The notes: generated by a model from the sequence alone, not told the origin. Positions 36,706-47,010 are shown, counted from the first letter of the stretch. The stretch is 64,000 nucleotides of DNA from Candidatus Kapaibacterium sp. (GCA_013414795.1 CP058732.1:1959950-2023949), one strand, 5' to 3'. Translations and numbers: made by a program.

Positions 36706-37515
36706 ATGTTCGAAGAATACACAAAAGTTGCGATTGAAACAGCAAGAAGGGCTGGAAGAATTTTGCTCGAAGGTTTTGGTACATCCTTCAAAATTTCTTC
36801 GAAAGAAGGAAAAAACAACCTTGTAACAGAGTATGACAACCGTTCGGAAGAATTTATAATTAATAACTTGAAAAAACATTTCCCCGACTTTTCATTCCTC
36901 GCAGAAGAAAGCGGTCAGTCAAACAACAATAAAAATAATGGATACGTTTGGGTAATCGACCCATTGGACGGAACAGTGAATTACGCCCACAATCTGCCAA
37001 TTTTTAGTGTTTCAATAGCCTTGATAAAAGAAAAAAATGTACTTTGCGGTGTAATTTACAATCCGATTCTTGATGAAATGTTCGTAGCGGAAAAGAACAA
37101 GGGTGCTTATTTAAACGATACTCGTCTTTCTGTTTCAAATTGTGATAAACTCGACAATTCATTTTTAGTGACAGGTTTTCCGTATAATATTGATTCAAAT
37201 CCAGGGCATTGCGTCGACCAATTCGTACAAATGTTGAAGCGTGGGATTCCAGTTCGAAGGCTTGGGTCCGCAGCGTTGGATTTAGCCTATGTTGCTGCTG
37301 GTCGTTTCGACGGCTTCTGGGAAATCAATCTCAACCCTTGGGATGTTGCGGCGGGATTTCTTCTTGTCGAAGAAGCGGGCGGAGTTGTAACCCAATACAA
37401 TCTTGAACCATATTGGATATTCGACAACAACATTCTTGCAACCAATGGGTTGATTCACAATGAACTTTCAGAAACTTTGATTGCTTGCTATTTCGAGTTA
37501 AACAATGGAACTTGA
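36706..37515 (+). CDS. Inositol monophosphatase family protein
   Basis: 269 residues of the IMPase/FBPase/CysQ superfamily. The metal-binding site is visible: EEFI with the later EES (LAEESGQSN, about 68) and the signature WVIDPLDGTVNYAHNLPIF at about 83-101. The second signature WDVAAGFLLVEEAGGVV is at about 211-227. It hydrolyses phosphate from inositol monophosphate or a related sugar phosphate or PAP-type substrate; which one cannot be told. The symbol suhB is often given to such genes but is not assured. It overlaps dapF by 11 bases. Confidence 0.88.
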   Translation: MFEEYTKVAIETARRAGRILLEGFGTSFKISSKEGKNNLVTEYDNRSEEFIINNLKKHFPDFSFLAEESGQSNNNKNNGYVWVIDPLDGTVNYAHNLPIFSVSIALIKEKNVLCGVIYNPILDEMFVAEKNKGAYLNDTRLSVSNCDKLDNSFLVTGFPYNIDSNPGHCVDQFVQMLKRGIPVRRLGSAALDLAYVAAGRFDGFWEINLNPWDVAAGFLLVEEAGGVVTQYNLEPYWIFDNNILATNGLIHNELSETLIACYFELNNGT

Positions 37516-38356
37516 AATAACAATAATGTCGGGGGCTGGAAATATTTTTTCCGTTGTTGATAATACAAAATATCAATTTCCAATTCAATTTTACGAAAAA
37601 CACGCCACCCATATTTGCGAAAATAGTTTTTCAAAAGGAAGAACCGAAGGCTTGCTCGTAATTGATAAATCACAAAAAGACACGGATTTCTCTTTGAAAT
37701 TCTTCAATCCCGATGGTAGTTTTGGAATGATGTGTGGAAATGGTGGACGATGTGCTGTTTTTTTTGCTTCAAAGGGGGGTTTAATAAATAGAAATAAGTC
37801 TATACTTTTTGATGTTTGGGATGAAACCTACGTTGCAGAATTTATCGAGGACAAAATCAAAATCCGATTTGCACCACCCAAAACCGTAGAAGTTGATAAA
37901 AAAATCCATTTGGAAGAACAGATTGTTGTTGGGGACTATGTCGACGTGAACTCACAACATTTCGTGATTGACTACAAGAAATCACCATTTGCAAGCCAAT
38001 ACGACTTCTTCGCTTTTCCAATCAAAGAAATTGCCCCACAAATTCGCTTTCATAAAGAATTTCAACCCAAAGGAGTAAATGTAAATTTCTATCTTGCTTC
38101 CGAGGACAAAATATACCTTCGCACTTACGAAAGGGGCGTGGAAGGAGAAACTGGTGCTTGTGGAACGGGAGCAATATCGACTGCTGTCTCCCTTTTTCAT
38201 AGAAATAAAGACATCAATAAATTTAAAATAATTCCACCGAGCAAAGATGAAATTGAAGTCCACATAAATGTAAATGAATTAGGTAAAATAGATGAAATTT
38301 ATTTAATTGGCAACGCAAAAGTAGTTGAAGTTGCAAAATTGGAAATAGATAATTAA
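37505..38356 (+). CDS. dapF: Diaminopimelate epimerase
   Basis: Converts LL- to meso-diaminopimelate for peptidoglycan and lysine. It has 283 residues. Both catalytic cysteines are in place: CGNGGRC (GMMCGNGGRCAVFF, about 75-88) and GACGTGA (ETGACGTGAISTAV, about 216-229). The N-terminal MSGAGNIFSVVDN replaces the usual GAGNDF, with Ile for Asp. It overlaps the inositol monophosphatase gene by 11 bases and shares one base with recG (TAATG). Confidence 0.95.
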   Translation: MELEITIMSGAGNIFSVVDNTKYQFPIQFYEKHATHICENSFSKGRTEGLLVIDKSQKDTDFSLKFFNPDGSFGMMCGNGGRCAVFFASKGGLINRNKSILFDVWDETYVAEFIEDKIKIRFAPPKTVEVDKKIHLEEQIVVGDYVDVNSQHFVIDYKKSPFASQYDFFAFPIKEIAPQIRFHKEFQPKGVNVNFYLASEDKIYLRTYERGVEGETGACGTGAISTAVSLFHRNKDINKFKIIPPSKDEIEVHINVNELGKIDEIYLIGNAKVVEVAKLEIDN

Positions 38357-40566
38357 TGTATTATATACTTAAAGGGGAACCAAAACCGATACAATACATC
38401 AAAGGAGTTGGTCCAGCAAGGGCAAAAGCATTCAATAAGATTGGCATATTCACTGACATCGACCTATTGTACTACTTTCCAAGAAACTACATCAACCGAA
38501 CTTCAATATTAACAATTAAACAAATATACACACGATTATTAAAAGATAATTTTTACTTCACCGAATTGAACAACGATTTGAAAGAAGAAGTTACATTACT
38601 TTGCAAAGTTGTCAACAAGTCTGTTAAAACTTCTCGTGGAAATAAAAAATATCTGATTGTTAATGTAAAAGATTATAACAACGACGAGGCAAACTTAATA
38701 TACTGGCAATACCCCGACTATTATGAAAAAGTGTTTGAAAGAGGACAGTACTACATAATTTACGGTACTCCAAGTATTGATTATCAAAAAGAGGTTACAT
38801 TCCATCACCCAGAATTCGAGCCATTTGACAAAGTTGAAGAAATAGAGTTTTTCAAAGGAAAAACAATTCCTATCTATCCAATGAGTTCAGCATTGAAATC
38901 TGGACGAATCAATAACAAGGTTTTAAGGAAAATCATATACGATATATTACCTAATACAATTGAAAAGGTAGAAGATTTTTTGCCAGAAAATATAGTAACC
39001 GAATTAGATTTTAGAGATTTAAAATATTGTCTCAAAAATATGCATTTTCCAGAAGATGTGAATGAAATACCAAAGTTAAAAGAACGGTTTAAATTCGAAG
39101 AGGCTTTTGTATTCGAAACTTTGCTCGCCCACTTTAGAACGAAACAAATTGACATAGAAAAAGCCCCAACCTTTGACAAAAGCAATGGAATAATAAAACA
39201 ATTTTTGAAATCTCTACCATTCGAATTGACCAACGACCAGAAAAAAGTTATTTCACAAATTTTGACCGACTTTCAAAGCGGAAAACCGATGAACCGATTA
39301 GTGCAAGGCGACGTTGGCTCGGGAAAAACAATTGTTGCAATTTTTGCAATGCTTTATGCAAAGGTTAACGGATACCAATCTGCAATTATGGCTCCAACAG
39401 AAATTCTTGCAGAGCAACATTATTTAACGATTTCCAATTTGCTAAAAAATTTCCCAGCAAAAATCGAATTAGTTGTCGGGAGCCAAACAAGCAAAGAGCG
39501 TCAAATCGTAGCCCAGAAAGTCAAATCTGGTATTGTCGATATCATCATTGGAACCCACGCTCTATTCGAGGGTACTGTTGAGTTCAATAATCTAGGACTT
39601 GTCATCATTGATGAACAGCATAGGTTCGGAGTTGCACAAAGAAGCAAACTTCGTGAACTGGCTCGACAGTCGCTCGACAATTCTTTGGTTCCACATTTTC
39701 TCGTAATGTCCGCTACACCAATTCCAAGAACACTGGCAATGACACTCTACGGAGACCTCGACGTTTCCACAATCAAAGAAATGCCCAAGGGACGAAAACC
39801 GATTACCACAAGAATTGTTTTCGAAGAAAATTTGGCTAAAATGTATGAATTTATACGAAGTCAACTGAAAAAAGGACACCAAGCATATTTCGTTTATCCA
39901 CTAATAGAGAAATCTGAAAAATTGGAAATTAAATCTGCCACCGAACATTGGAAATTATTACAAGAGAAAATTTTCCCCGAATTCAATTGTGGCTTGTTAC
40001 ACGGGAGAATGAAATCCGACGAAAAAGAGGAAGTAATGCGAAATTTCAAAGAAAAAAAATTTCACATTCTGGTTTCGACAACTGTCGTAGAAGTTGGAAT
40101 AGACGTACCCAATGCAAATATTATGGTTATCGAAAGTGCGGAAAGATTTGGTCTTTCCCAATTGCACCAATTACGTGGTCGTGTTGGTCGGGGCACAGCA
40201 AAGTCTTATTGCTTTCTCGTAACAAGCAGTAAGTTCAATTTAGATAGACAGAGCACGCTTTTCGACAATTCGGAAGGGAAACTTGCACTTGCCAGGCTAA
40301 AGGCTATGGAACAAACAACCGACGGGTTTAAAATCGCTGAAATCGACTTGCGTCTGCGTGGTCCAGGAGACATCCTCGGAATCCAGCAATCTGGATTGCC
40401 ACCATTCAAATATATAAACCTTGCTACCGATGGAGAAATAATTGCAAAATCCAGGGAATATGCTTATAAAATCAAAGAAATCGACCCAGCCTACAAATCC
40501 CATCCAAAACTAAAACAAATCCTTCAAAAAGTAATTAACGAGAAAAAATATTTTGGAATAGGATAA
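38356..40566 (+). CDS. recG: ATP-dependent DNA helicase RecG
   Basis: Branched-DNA translocase for replication-fork rescue and recombination, 736 residues. The wedge (OB) domain covers about 60-180. Helicase motifs include Walker A GDVGSGKTIVAIF (about 317-329), DEQHRFGVAQR (Walker B, about 418-428), SATPIPRT, and the C-terminal motifs HGRMKSDEKEEVM, VVEVGIDVPNA and RGRVGRG. The family C-terminal TRG-like region is present. A terminator follows. Confidence 0.97.
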   Translation: MYYILKGEPKPIQYIKGVGPARAKAFNKIGIFTDIDLLYYFPRNYINRTSILTIKQIYTRLLKDNFYFTELNNDLKEEVTLLCKVVNKSVKTSRGNKKYLIVNVKDYNNDEANLIYWQYPDYYEKVFERGQYYIIYGTPSIDYQKEVTFHHPEFEPFDKVEEIEFFKGKTIPIYPMSSALKSGRINNKVLRKIIYDILPNTIEKVEDFLPENIVTELDFRDLKYCLKNMHFPEDVNEIPKLKERFKFEEAFVFETLLAHFRTKQIDIEKAPTFDKSNGIIKQFLKSLPFELTNDQKKVISQILTDFQSGKPMNRLVQGDVGSGKTIVAIFAMLYAKVNGYQSAIMAPTEILAEQHYLTISNLLKNFPAKIELVVGSQTSKERQIVAQKVKSGIVDIIIGTHALFEGTVEFNNLGLVIIDEQHRFGVAQRSKLRELARQSLDNSLVPHFLVMSATPIPRTLAMTLYGDLDVSTIKEMPKGRKPITTRIVFEENLAKMYEFIRSQLKKGHQAYFVYPLIEKSEKLEIKSATEHWKLLQEKIFPEFNCGLLHGRMKSDEKEEVMRNFKEKKFHILVSTTVVEVGIDVPNANIMVIESAERFGLSQLHQLRGRVGRGTAKSYCFLVTSSKFNLDRQSTLFDNSEGKLALARLKAMEQTTDGFKIAEIDLRLRGPGDILGIQQSGLPPFKYINLATDGEIIAKSREYAYKIKEIDPAYKSHPKLKQILQKVINEKKYFGIG

Positions 40567-40569
40567 GAA

Positions 40570-40604
40570 GAGGCTATCTCTTTGAGATAGCCTCACAAAT
40601 TTTT
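40570..40604 (+). terminator. Terminator after recG
   Basis: Hairpin of GAGGCTATCT (40570-40579) with AGATAGCCTC (40585-40594), plus a C-G pair closing a TTT loop, followed within five bases by ATTTTT. It closes the inositol monophosphatase-dapF-recG run and separates it from the convergent T9SS cargo gene. Confidence 0.85.
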
Positions 40605-40621
40605 AATTACAACAAATTCTT

Positions 40622-42643
40622 TTATTTCTTCAATACTATTTTTTCGAAAATGTTTTTACCGTCAATATTCAAAACAAGGTAGTAAACGCCATTGTTAAAT
40701 TCTGACAAATCTATTGGCAATTCATAGAAAGCATCTTTCAAATTCGCTTCATTGAAACCATAGACTTCGTTACCAATTACATCGTAAATTTTTGCCGAGA
40801 ATATCTTGCCTTCTGTCTTGAAAATTACACGCACCACTCCACTCGTTGGATTTGGGAGAATTTGTATGGATGGGTAAGTTTCGTAATTATTTTCCACTGA
40901 GGTTGGACTATAAACTGCGTTGATTGGATCATATTCAGCCCAGGGAAGATCCCATCGTTCAATTAAGTTTTGACCAAATGCTCCGCAGTAAGGAACCTTG
41001 TCGAAAAATGGATCGTCAAAGTTTACTGATCCATAATTTTCAAACTTAGCAGAGGTTAGATAGGGAGCAGTCTGCTTTGGTTGTGGGTTAATTAATCCGT
41101 TTTCGCCAAATGGATCTATTAACTCTGCTTTGTAAGGAGAGGATAAATCAACATTGTTGTTGAATTCTGGTTTCAACATCCAATCTGATGGAATAGATGG
41201 GGTTGTACCATCAACATAGAACAAAGCAGATTTAATACCATATATATTGTTATTTCTGATAATTATGGAATCATTTGCAGCAGCCTTTTGAGAGCCAGAA
41301 GATAATATTTCAAATCCTTTGGGCCAGCCCATAATTACAGAATTCACTATGGACAAACGTGCATTGCGACGAATTTGTACCACAGTACTATAACGAGAAT
41401 TGAACTTATTCGCACCAGTTCCCGTAGTCCAACTTGTATCTTTAATTGGACCTATTGCTGTTACATTAGAAAAACGTGCAGATGTAAGGGGATTATTGTA
41501 AGAGCCAGCTGCATCATTATCAAATTCGAAAAGGTGGCTACCAGAAACGTCTGCAATTTCTGGTGCTCGAATGGAAAGAGCAAATTGTACTCTTCCACTA
41601 AATCCATTATCGCCATCAAATTCATCATCCAAGCCTTTGTAAGCAATAATATACTTTGCGTCTACCGTTCCGCCAAACCATTCGAACGAATCGTCATTGG
41701 CATAGGAAACCATTACGTGGTCGATTTTGGTTCCTCTACCCACAGCACCAAGAGTTAAACCATTCAACTCTTGATTTGGAGCCGCAGCAATTCCTCCAAA
41801 TTCAATTCTGACATAACTTAACACCCCGCTATTGTCGTTGTCGTCTGGGTTATTTCTACCACCGAACCAACCTCGCACCCTATTAGCATCAGCAATACCA
41901 CCCTCGAGTGCTGCTTCGCCGCCGGGATGGTTTGTAGAGGCTAAACCACAAAGTAATATACCACCCCAATCGCCTTGTCTTCTCTGGCCTGGAGGGGCGG
42001 AACTAGTAAAAATAATAGGCTTTTCTGGCGTCCCTTGTGCCAGTATTTTGCCCCCACGATTTACACAAATGGCTGAATTTTGTCCAACAGTGTCGCCAAT
42101 GATAACAGTCCCAGGTTCAATTTCCAAAACACCTAAGGAATCGACAAAAACATACCCATCAAGTGCATAAATTTTATTTGCTGAAAGTTTAACTCTTGTG
42201 GCAATTGGCGTTCTCAAAACTGAGTCCGGTTTTAGAGGTTCCGGTTGTTCAATTTCAAAAGGTGCATCATTTATATCGGTTACGCTCTCGTTAAGAGAAC
42301 CATCGGGGTTCAATAAAACCATACGGATATACCCGGTTGTAGTACGAACAGCGGGAACACGCCAGCCACCAGAGACCCTTCCTCGCGTTTGACCACTATC
42401 GAGTACATTAGCCAAATTCGAGATTGTTGTCCAAGGCCCAGTCGGCGAAGTTCCAAATTGAAATGCAAAACGTGAACGATAGGTTCCAGTTGTATCCCAT
42501 CTTATATCGACCGAACTTCCAGCACGAAACTTTTCGCCACCATTTGGATAAGTTAGTTTGATGCTCGTAGGTTGACTGTAAACCGAAACGAAAGTAAACA
42601 GAATTGCAAATAGGAACATTGAGGTTTTGGTAATATTAATCAT
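40622..42643 (-). CDS. Secreted protein with T9SS type A sorting domain
   Basis: 673 residues from the ATG at 42643. A signal peptide of about 24 residues ends in YSQ. An Ig-like module beginning KLTYPNGGEKFRAGSSVDIRW covers about 30-110. A long beta-rich stretch follows, with Gly/Asn/Asp-rich repeats suggestive of a right-handed parallel beta helix (about 170-520). The last 80 residues are a T9SS sorting domain: ILPNPTSGVVRVIF, then KIYDVIGNEVYG and FNNGVYYLVLNIDG, ending KIVLKK. It is exported across the outer membrane by T9SS. It directly follows a TonB-dependent receptor gene (43-base gap), suggesting a shared nutrient job. The substrate is unknown. Confidence 0.82.
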   Translation of the reverse strand: MINITKTSMFLFAILFTFVSVYSQPTSIKLTYPNGGEKFRAGSSVDIRWDTTGTYRSRFAFQFGTSPTGPWTTISNLANVLDSGQTRGRVSGGWRVPAVRTTTGYIRMVLLNPDGSLNESVTDINDAPFEIEQPEPLKPDSVLRTPIATRVKLSANKIYALDGYVFVDSLGVLEIEPGTVIIGDTVGQNSAICVNRGGKILAQGTPEKPIIFTSSAPPGQRRQGDWGGILLCGLASTNHPGGEAALEGGIADANRVRGWFGGRNNPDDNDNSGVLSYVRIEFGGIAAAPNQELNGLTLGAVGRGTKIDHVMVSYANDDSFEWFGGTVDAKYIIAYKGLDDEFDGDNGFSGRVQFALSIRAPEIADVSGSHLFEFDNDAAGSYNNPLTSARFSNVTAIGPIKDTSWTTGTGANKFNSRYSTVVQIRRNARLSIVNSVIMGWPKGFEILSSGSQKAAANDSIIIRNNNIYGIKSALFYVDGTTPSIPSDWMLKPEFNNNVDLSSPYKAELIDPFGENGLINPQPKQTAPYLTSAKFENYGSVNFDDPFFDKVPYCGAFGQNLIERWDLPWAEYDPINAVYSPTSVENNYETYPSIQILPNPTSGVVRVIFKTEGKIFSAKIYDVIGNEVYGFNEANLKDAFYELPIDLSEFNNGVYYLVLNIDGKNIFEKIVLKK

Positions 42644-42686
42644 AAGAGTACTAAAAATGTTAAACATACAAAGGGGTATTCAGGTT

Positions 42687-45521
42687 CTAGAAAATACTAT
42701 AAGAAATTGAAAATGATATAGTTGTTCCAAATTTATTAATTGACCAGGTCCTTCCGTTTTGCTGGTATACAGTTTCTGCATTCAATATGTTCTTCAAACT
42801 CAATCTTAGGTCAAGAGAACCAATTTTTTGACCAATTAACAGATCGAGGTAATTTTGCGGCAATTCATATATGTGTGGGTCCTTAGCTTCGAAAACACCA
42901 ACTTGCGAGACACGAACAATTCTCTTGCCAAAAGTGTAGTAGGTTAAAGAAAGCAGAGTTCCAGATTTTTGATTGTTGTAAAACAAACCAAAATTGAGTG
43001 TGTATGGAGATTGTCCCCACATTGGTCGGCGGTCTTCTGTTCCTTTGCCACCTTGGTTAACTTCAATAACCGAACTAATTAAAGAGGCGTTGCCGACAAA
43101 ACTCAAATCGTCCAAAGCCTGCAAGATGAAACCAAGATTTTTTCTTAATTCGAATTCAAGACCCAGATTTTTTGCAAGTCCATTAGCATTGGCAAATGTT
43201 CGGGTTAATTCACTTTGTTGGGGATAGATAGTCTCTTCAATTGCATTTTCAAATGCTTTGTAGAAAAATCCTATCGAATAAAGTTCATTGTGCGAAGGAA
43301 AATATTCAAATCTTAAATCCACATTTGTAATATTTGCTCTTTTAAGGTTTGGATTTCCTTGTATTAGTGTCAATTCAGAATAATCGTAAAAGGCAAATGG
43401 AGCAAATTCACGGAACGATGGTCTTGCAAGAGTACGAGATAGATTTAACCTGATGTTTGCATTCTTTGTCGGCATAATAAGCAAATTGAAAGCAGGTAGA
43501 TAATCAATTGTCGGATAATCAACATTTATTGGTGAATCATTTATGTCGTGACTATTCAACAATATTTGATCTCTTTCAACTCTTAACCCAGTAATCAAAC
43601 GTAATGGAATATTCAGCAAATTAAATCTGTAATCAATCATAAAGTAGCCAGCAAACAACTTTTCACTCGCATTGTATGAATCGCTAAGTTTTGAATCTTC
43701 ACCGATTCTCAAACCATCTTCAAAAGAAAAGTTTTCCGGAGCAAGTATTTTATCTATATTGTCATAGGAGGAAAGTAATTCATAAACATCCTCGCGGAGA
43801 TAAGGAGACATTGTGATTGTTATCGAACGAGCATTAAAAGATCTTTGCTTTCTTTCAAAAAGCCCACCAAATTTAACTTTCAAGTTTCCAAACTCTCTTG
43901 ACAAATTTAGATTGGCAACAACATTTTCTTCTGTTGTATAGGAATAGAATCTACCAGCACGTGTGCCATCACCTTGTTGATTTGCAAGAAGTTCCAATAT
44001 AAATGGAGTATTGGGATCGTATTCCAAATCTGCCAGTTGTCGAGAAAAACGAAACCTTCGATAGTCTGGTTCGTCTCGATTTAATTTCGAAAAACCAACA
44101 CTCCACTCTGCTTTTAAACTTACTGGCATTATTACATTGTTACCTTGGACTGTAGTATTGAATAATGTTTTTTGCGTGTAATGCATTGAAATATTTTTAA
44201 ATTCCAGGAATTGATAACCCAAATCTTTTCCATCAATTTGCAGGACCTCGTCTTCTGCATTATTTACAATTGAAGTTTTTATGGAAAAAATTTGATTATC
44301 TGGTGTTTTAATCGATAGATTCAACAACCCTGCTGAATTTGTATTGACATTTGACCGACTTCCAGTGGTTTTGTATAATGTATCAAAATTTGAAAGGTAA
44401 TTTATTCTTCTGATAGAATTGACAACATTATCTACCGAGTACAACCCGTTGGCAGTCAACCCGATGAAATAATCACCAATCTCGAAGGTATTCGAGTATT
44501 GCATATTGAAATTCTTATTATCCAATGGGGTTATAGTTCGAGATTTAAGTTTCAAGGTTTTGTTATTTAAGGAGCGGGCAATTGATTCATACTTTTGCAA
44601 AGCACCAGTTGTATCGAATGGGTTATTGGCAAGGTTCAACAAATTGTTAAATTCTCTTCGATTTGATGGGAAGTCGCTGGGCAATTTCCTTGTTCCATCG
44701 TCCACTCCCAACCAATCTAACTTACCCCCCTCGTATCCTCTAAACGCATCCTTTTTAAAAGTTGTAACAGAATTGCTTTTTGAACCTATACTTACTTTGA
44801 AAGTTTTACCAGAGGGAAAATCGACGGTGTTCAGTTGAATCAAACCACCAGCAAAAGTACCAGGCAAATCTGGTGTGAACGACTTGACCAAACTAACGTT
44901 TTCAACAAAATCACCTGGGTATAAGTCAAAGGAAAAGGCGCGCTTATCAGTCTCAGTCGAAGGAAGATTAACGCCATTAAGGATAGCAGAATTGTAACGC
45001 TCGCCAACACCGCGGACAAGAATAAAATCGTTGAACATTGTCACACCAGAAATCTTTTGCAGTGCAGAGCTTAAATTCTTGTCGGGCAATCTCTTAATTT
45101 CGGAAATTGAGATTCCATCCATAAGATTGCCAGAGTTCTTCCTTAAATTCAGCAAGGCAGATTCGTTATCGTTGATACGAAATGCTTCGACAGTAACTTC
45201 TTGTGTTGATTTAATTTCTGGGTAGAGGGGAATAGGAATTTCGCTCTCTTTGTCGGCAACAATATCGTTGATAATTTTAGTCTGATAACCCATATAAGTT
45301 ACTTTTAAGGAATATTTCGATGGTTTAATGTTAGAGATTCGAAAACGCCCTTTCGCATCGGTAAACGTTCCTTTGACAAGTTCAATGATTTGAACAGTGG
45401 CACCTGCCAAAGGTTCAGACGTTTCCGCATCGTAAACTCTACCTTGAAGACTGAAAGTCGCCTCGTTTGAGAAACAGTAAACAGTAAATGCAAAAAACAC
45501 TACAAATACGTACTTTAACAT
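42687..45521 (-). CDS. TonB-dependent receptor with carboxypeptidase-regulatory-like domain
   Basis: 944 residues. Signal peptide 1-20; carboxypeptidase-regulatory-like beta-sandwich at about 22-110 (FSLQGRVYDAETSEPLAGAT and GTFTDAKGRFRISNI); plug domain at about 125-250 with MFNDFILVRGVGERYNSAIL; and a C-terminal barrel ending in a typical aromatic strand. It resembles the FCB receptor family with the FDLYPGDFVENVSLVKSF and GTFAGGLIQLNT plug motifs. Together with the T9SS cargo that follows it forms a probable two-gene operon for import of an unknown compound. No SusD-like lipoprotein is present. Confidence 0.86.
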   Translation of the reverse strand: MLKYVFVVFFAFTVYCFSNEATFSLQGRVYDAETSEPLAGATVQIIELVKGTFTDAKGRFRISNIKPSKYSLKVTYMGYQTKIINDIVADKESEIPIPLYPEIKSTQEVTVEAFRINDNESALLNLRKNSGNLMDGISISEIKRLPDKNLSSALQKISGVTMFNDFILVRGVGERYNSAILNGVNLPSTETDKRAFSFDLYPGDFVENVSLVKSFTPDLPGTFAGGLIQLNTVDFPSGKTFKVSIGSKSNSVTTFKKDAFRGYEGGKLDWLGVDDGTRKLPSDFPSNRREFNNLLNLANNPFDTTGALQKYESIARSLNNKTLKLKSRTITPLDNKNFNMQYSNTFEIGDYFIGLTANGLYSVDNVVNSIRRINYLSNFDTLYKTTGSRSNVNTNSAGLLNLSIKTPDNQIFSIKTSIVNNAEDEVLQIDGKDLGYQFLEFKNISMHYTQKTLFNTTVQGNNVIMPVSLKAEWSVGFSKLNRDEPDYRRFRFSRQLADLEYDPNTPFILELLANQQGDGTRAGRFYSYTTEENVVANLNLSREFGNLKVKFGGLFERKQRSFNARSITITMSPYLREDVYELLSSYDNIDKILAPENFSFEDGLRIGEDSKLSDSYNASEKLFAGYFMIDYRFNLLNIPLRLITGLRVERDQILLNSHDINDSPINVDYPTIDYLPAFNLLIMPTKNANIRLNLSRTLARPSFREFAPFAFYDYSELTLIQGNPNLKRANITNVDLRFEYFPSHNELYSIGFFYKAFENAIEETIYPQQSELTRTFANANGLAKNLGLEFELRKNLGFILQALDDLSFVGNASLISSVIEVNQGGKGTEDRRPMWGQSPYTLNFGLFYNNQKSGTLLSLTYYTFGKRIVRVSQVGVFEAKDPHIYELPQNYLDLLIGQKIGSLDLRLSLKNILNAETVYQQNGRTWSINKFGTTISFSISYSIF

Positions 45522-45656
45522 TTTTACAAAACCTTGTTTTTAATAACATTCAAAATTCCTCGAAATGTTTAAGTATTTAATAAATTGTCTGTTAAAGTTT
45601 TGTTAATACGAAATTTTGGTTCAAAATTTTTTGATGATTAAAAAAATTAATTTGAC

Positions 45657-45664
45657 TAATTTTG
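45657..45664 (+). promoter_or_regulatory. Putative promoter of miaB (-7 TAATTTTG with possible -33 TTTG)
   Basis: TAATTTTG, 26 bases before the miaB ATG. A TTTG at 45630-45633 lies 23 bases upstream of it, roughly the place of the -33 element in Bacteroidota promoters. This is the only site of the set where I found a partner. Confidence 0.42.
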
Positions 45665-45690
45665 TATTTTGCTTAAATTAAAAATCTGCT

Positions 45691-47010
45691 ATGGATAACA
45701 AGTTTAAAATATACATTGAAACATACGGCTGTCAGATGAATCTTAGCGATACAGAAATTGTATCGCGTATTGTGAAAAATGCTGGCTACGAACTCACCGA
45801 CAGCTTAAACAATGCCAATGTCGTCCTGCTCAATACTTGTTCTGTTCGCGAAAATGCAGAAAGAAAAATAAAAGAGAGACTTTCCCAAATAAAAAAATAT
45901 AAAAATGGAGATAGTCCGCTCGTTGTTGGAATTCTTGGGTGTATGGCAGAAAGATTGAGAAACAAAATTCTCGAAAATAATTCGATAGTCGACTTGGCTG
46001 TCGGACCCGACGAGTATCGAAAGGTGCCAGATTTGATTCAAAAAGCATTTGCTGGCGAAAAAGGTATCGCTGTAAAGTTGTCGCGTGTGGAAACCTACGA
46101 TGATATTGAACCGTTGCGAAAAGAGGGAATTTCTGCTTGGATATCGATAATGCGAGGTTGCGATAAATTCTGTACCTATTGCGTAGTACCTTACACACGA
46201 GGCAGAGAGCGTTCTCGCAAACTTGCGTTAATCGTTGATGAAGTAAAGAAACTTTGGGACGAAGGCTTTAAAGAAGTAACGCTTCTTGGGCAAAACGTAA
46301 ACAGCTATAAATGTCCCGAAACAAACTCCGATTTCGCAGACTTGCTTCGCCAATGTGCCAAAGCAGTGCCCAATATGCGAATTCGATTTATCACATCACA
46401 TCCGCAAGATATGAGCGACAAATTAATCGAGACAATAGCCGAACACGACAACATTTGCAAATACATACATCTACCCATACAAAGTGGCTCTGATAGAATT
46501 TTGCAATTAATGAATAGAAACTACACTTACGAACATTTCTTAGGAAGAATCAATAAGATTCGTTCATTAATGCCAGATTGTGCCTTGTCGACAGATATTA
46601 TTGCTGGTTTCCCAACGGAAACTCTCGAAGACCACCAAGCCACGCTTCGTGCTTTGGAAGAAATTCGTTTCGACGGTGCCTATATGTTCAAGTATTCACC
46701 AAGAGAACACACCAAAGCGTATAAAATGGAAGACGATGTTCCCGAAAAGGAAAAAATTCGACGATTGAATGAAATCATAGATTTACAAAACAGAATTTCA
46801 AAGGAAATTAATCAATCCGAGCATAACAAAATTCATTATGTGTTAGCCGAAGGTCCCTCCAAGAAGGACAAAAAGCAATGGTCTGGAAGAACTGATACAA
46901 ACAAGGTGGTCATCTTTAAACCAAAAGAAACAACCAAGGTTGGGGAAATTGTCAAAGTTCGAATATTTGATTCAACTTCTGCAACATTATTTGGAGAAAT
47001 TGTTCAATAG
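45691..47010 (+). CDS. miaB: tRNA-2-methylthio-N6-dimethylallyladenosine synthase
   Basis: Radical-SAM methylthiotransferase acting on A37 of tRNA. It has 439 residues. The N-terminal cluster cysteines are in ETYGCQMNLSDTEI, LLNTCSVRENAE and LGCMAERL. The radical-SAM motif is CDKFCTYC (about 155-162). A C-terminal TRAM domain covers about 370-439. Together these fit MiaB rather than RimO or MtaB. It is convergent with the nfu gene, overlapping by seven bases. Confidence 0.95.
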   Translation: MDNKFKIYIETYGCQMNLSDTEIVSRIVKNAGYELTDSLNNANVVLLNTCSVRENAERKIKERLSQIKKYKNGDSPLVVGILGCMAERLRNKILENNSIVDLAVGPDEYRKVPDLIQKAFAGEKGIAVKLSRVETYDDIEPLRKEGISAWISIMRGCDKFCTYCVVPYTRGRERSRKLALIVDEVKKLWDEGFKEVTLLGQNVNSYKCPETNSDFADLLRQCAKAVPNMRIRFITSHPQDMSDKLIETIAEHDNICKYIHLPIQSGSDRILQLMNRNYTYEHFLGRINKIRSLMPDCALSTDIIAGFPTETLEDHQATLRALEEIRFDGAYMFKYSPREHTKAYKMEDDVPEKEKIRRLNEIIDLQNRISKEINQSEHNKIHYVLAEGPSKKDKKQWSGRTDTNKVVIFKPKETTKVGEIVKVRIFDSTSATLFGEIVQ

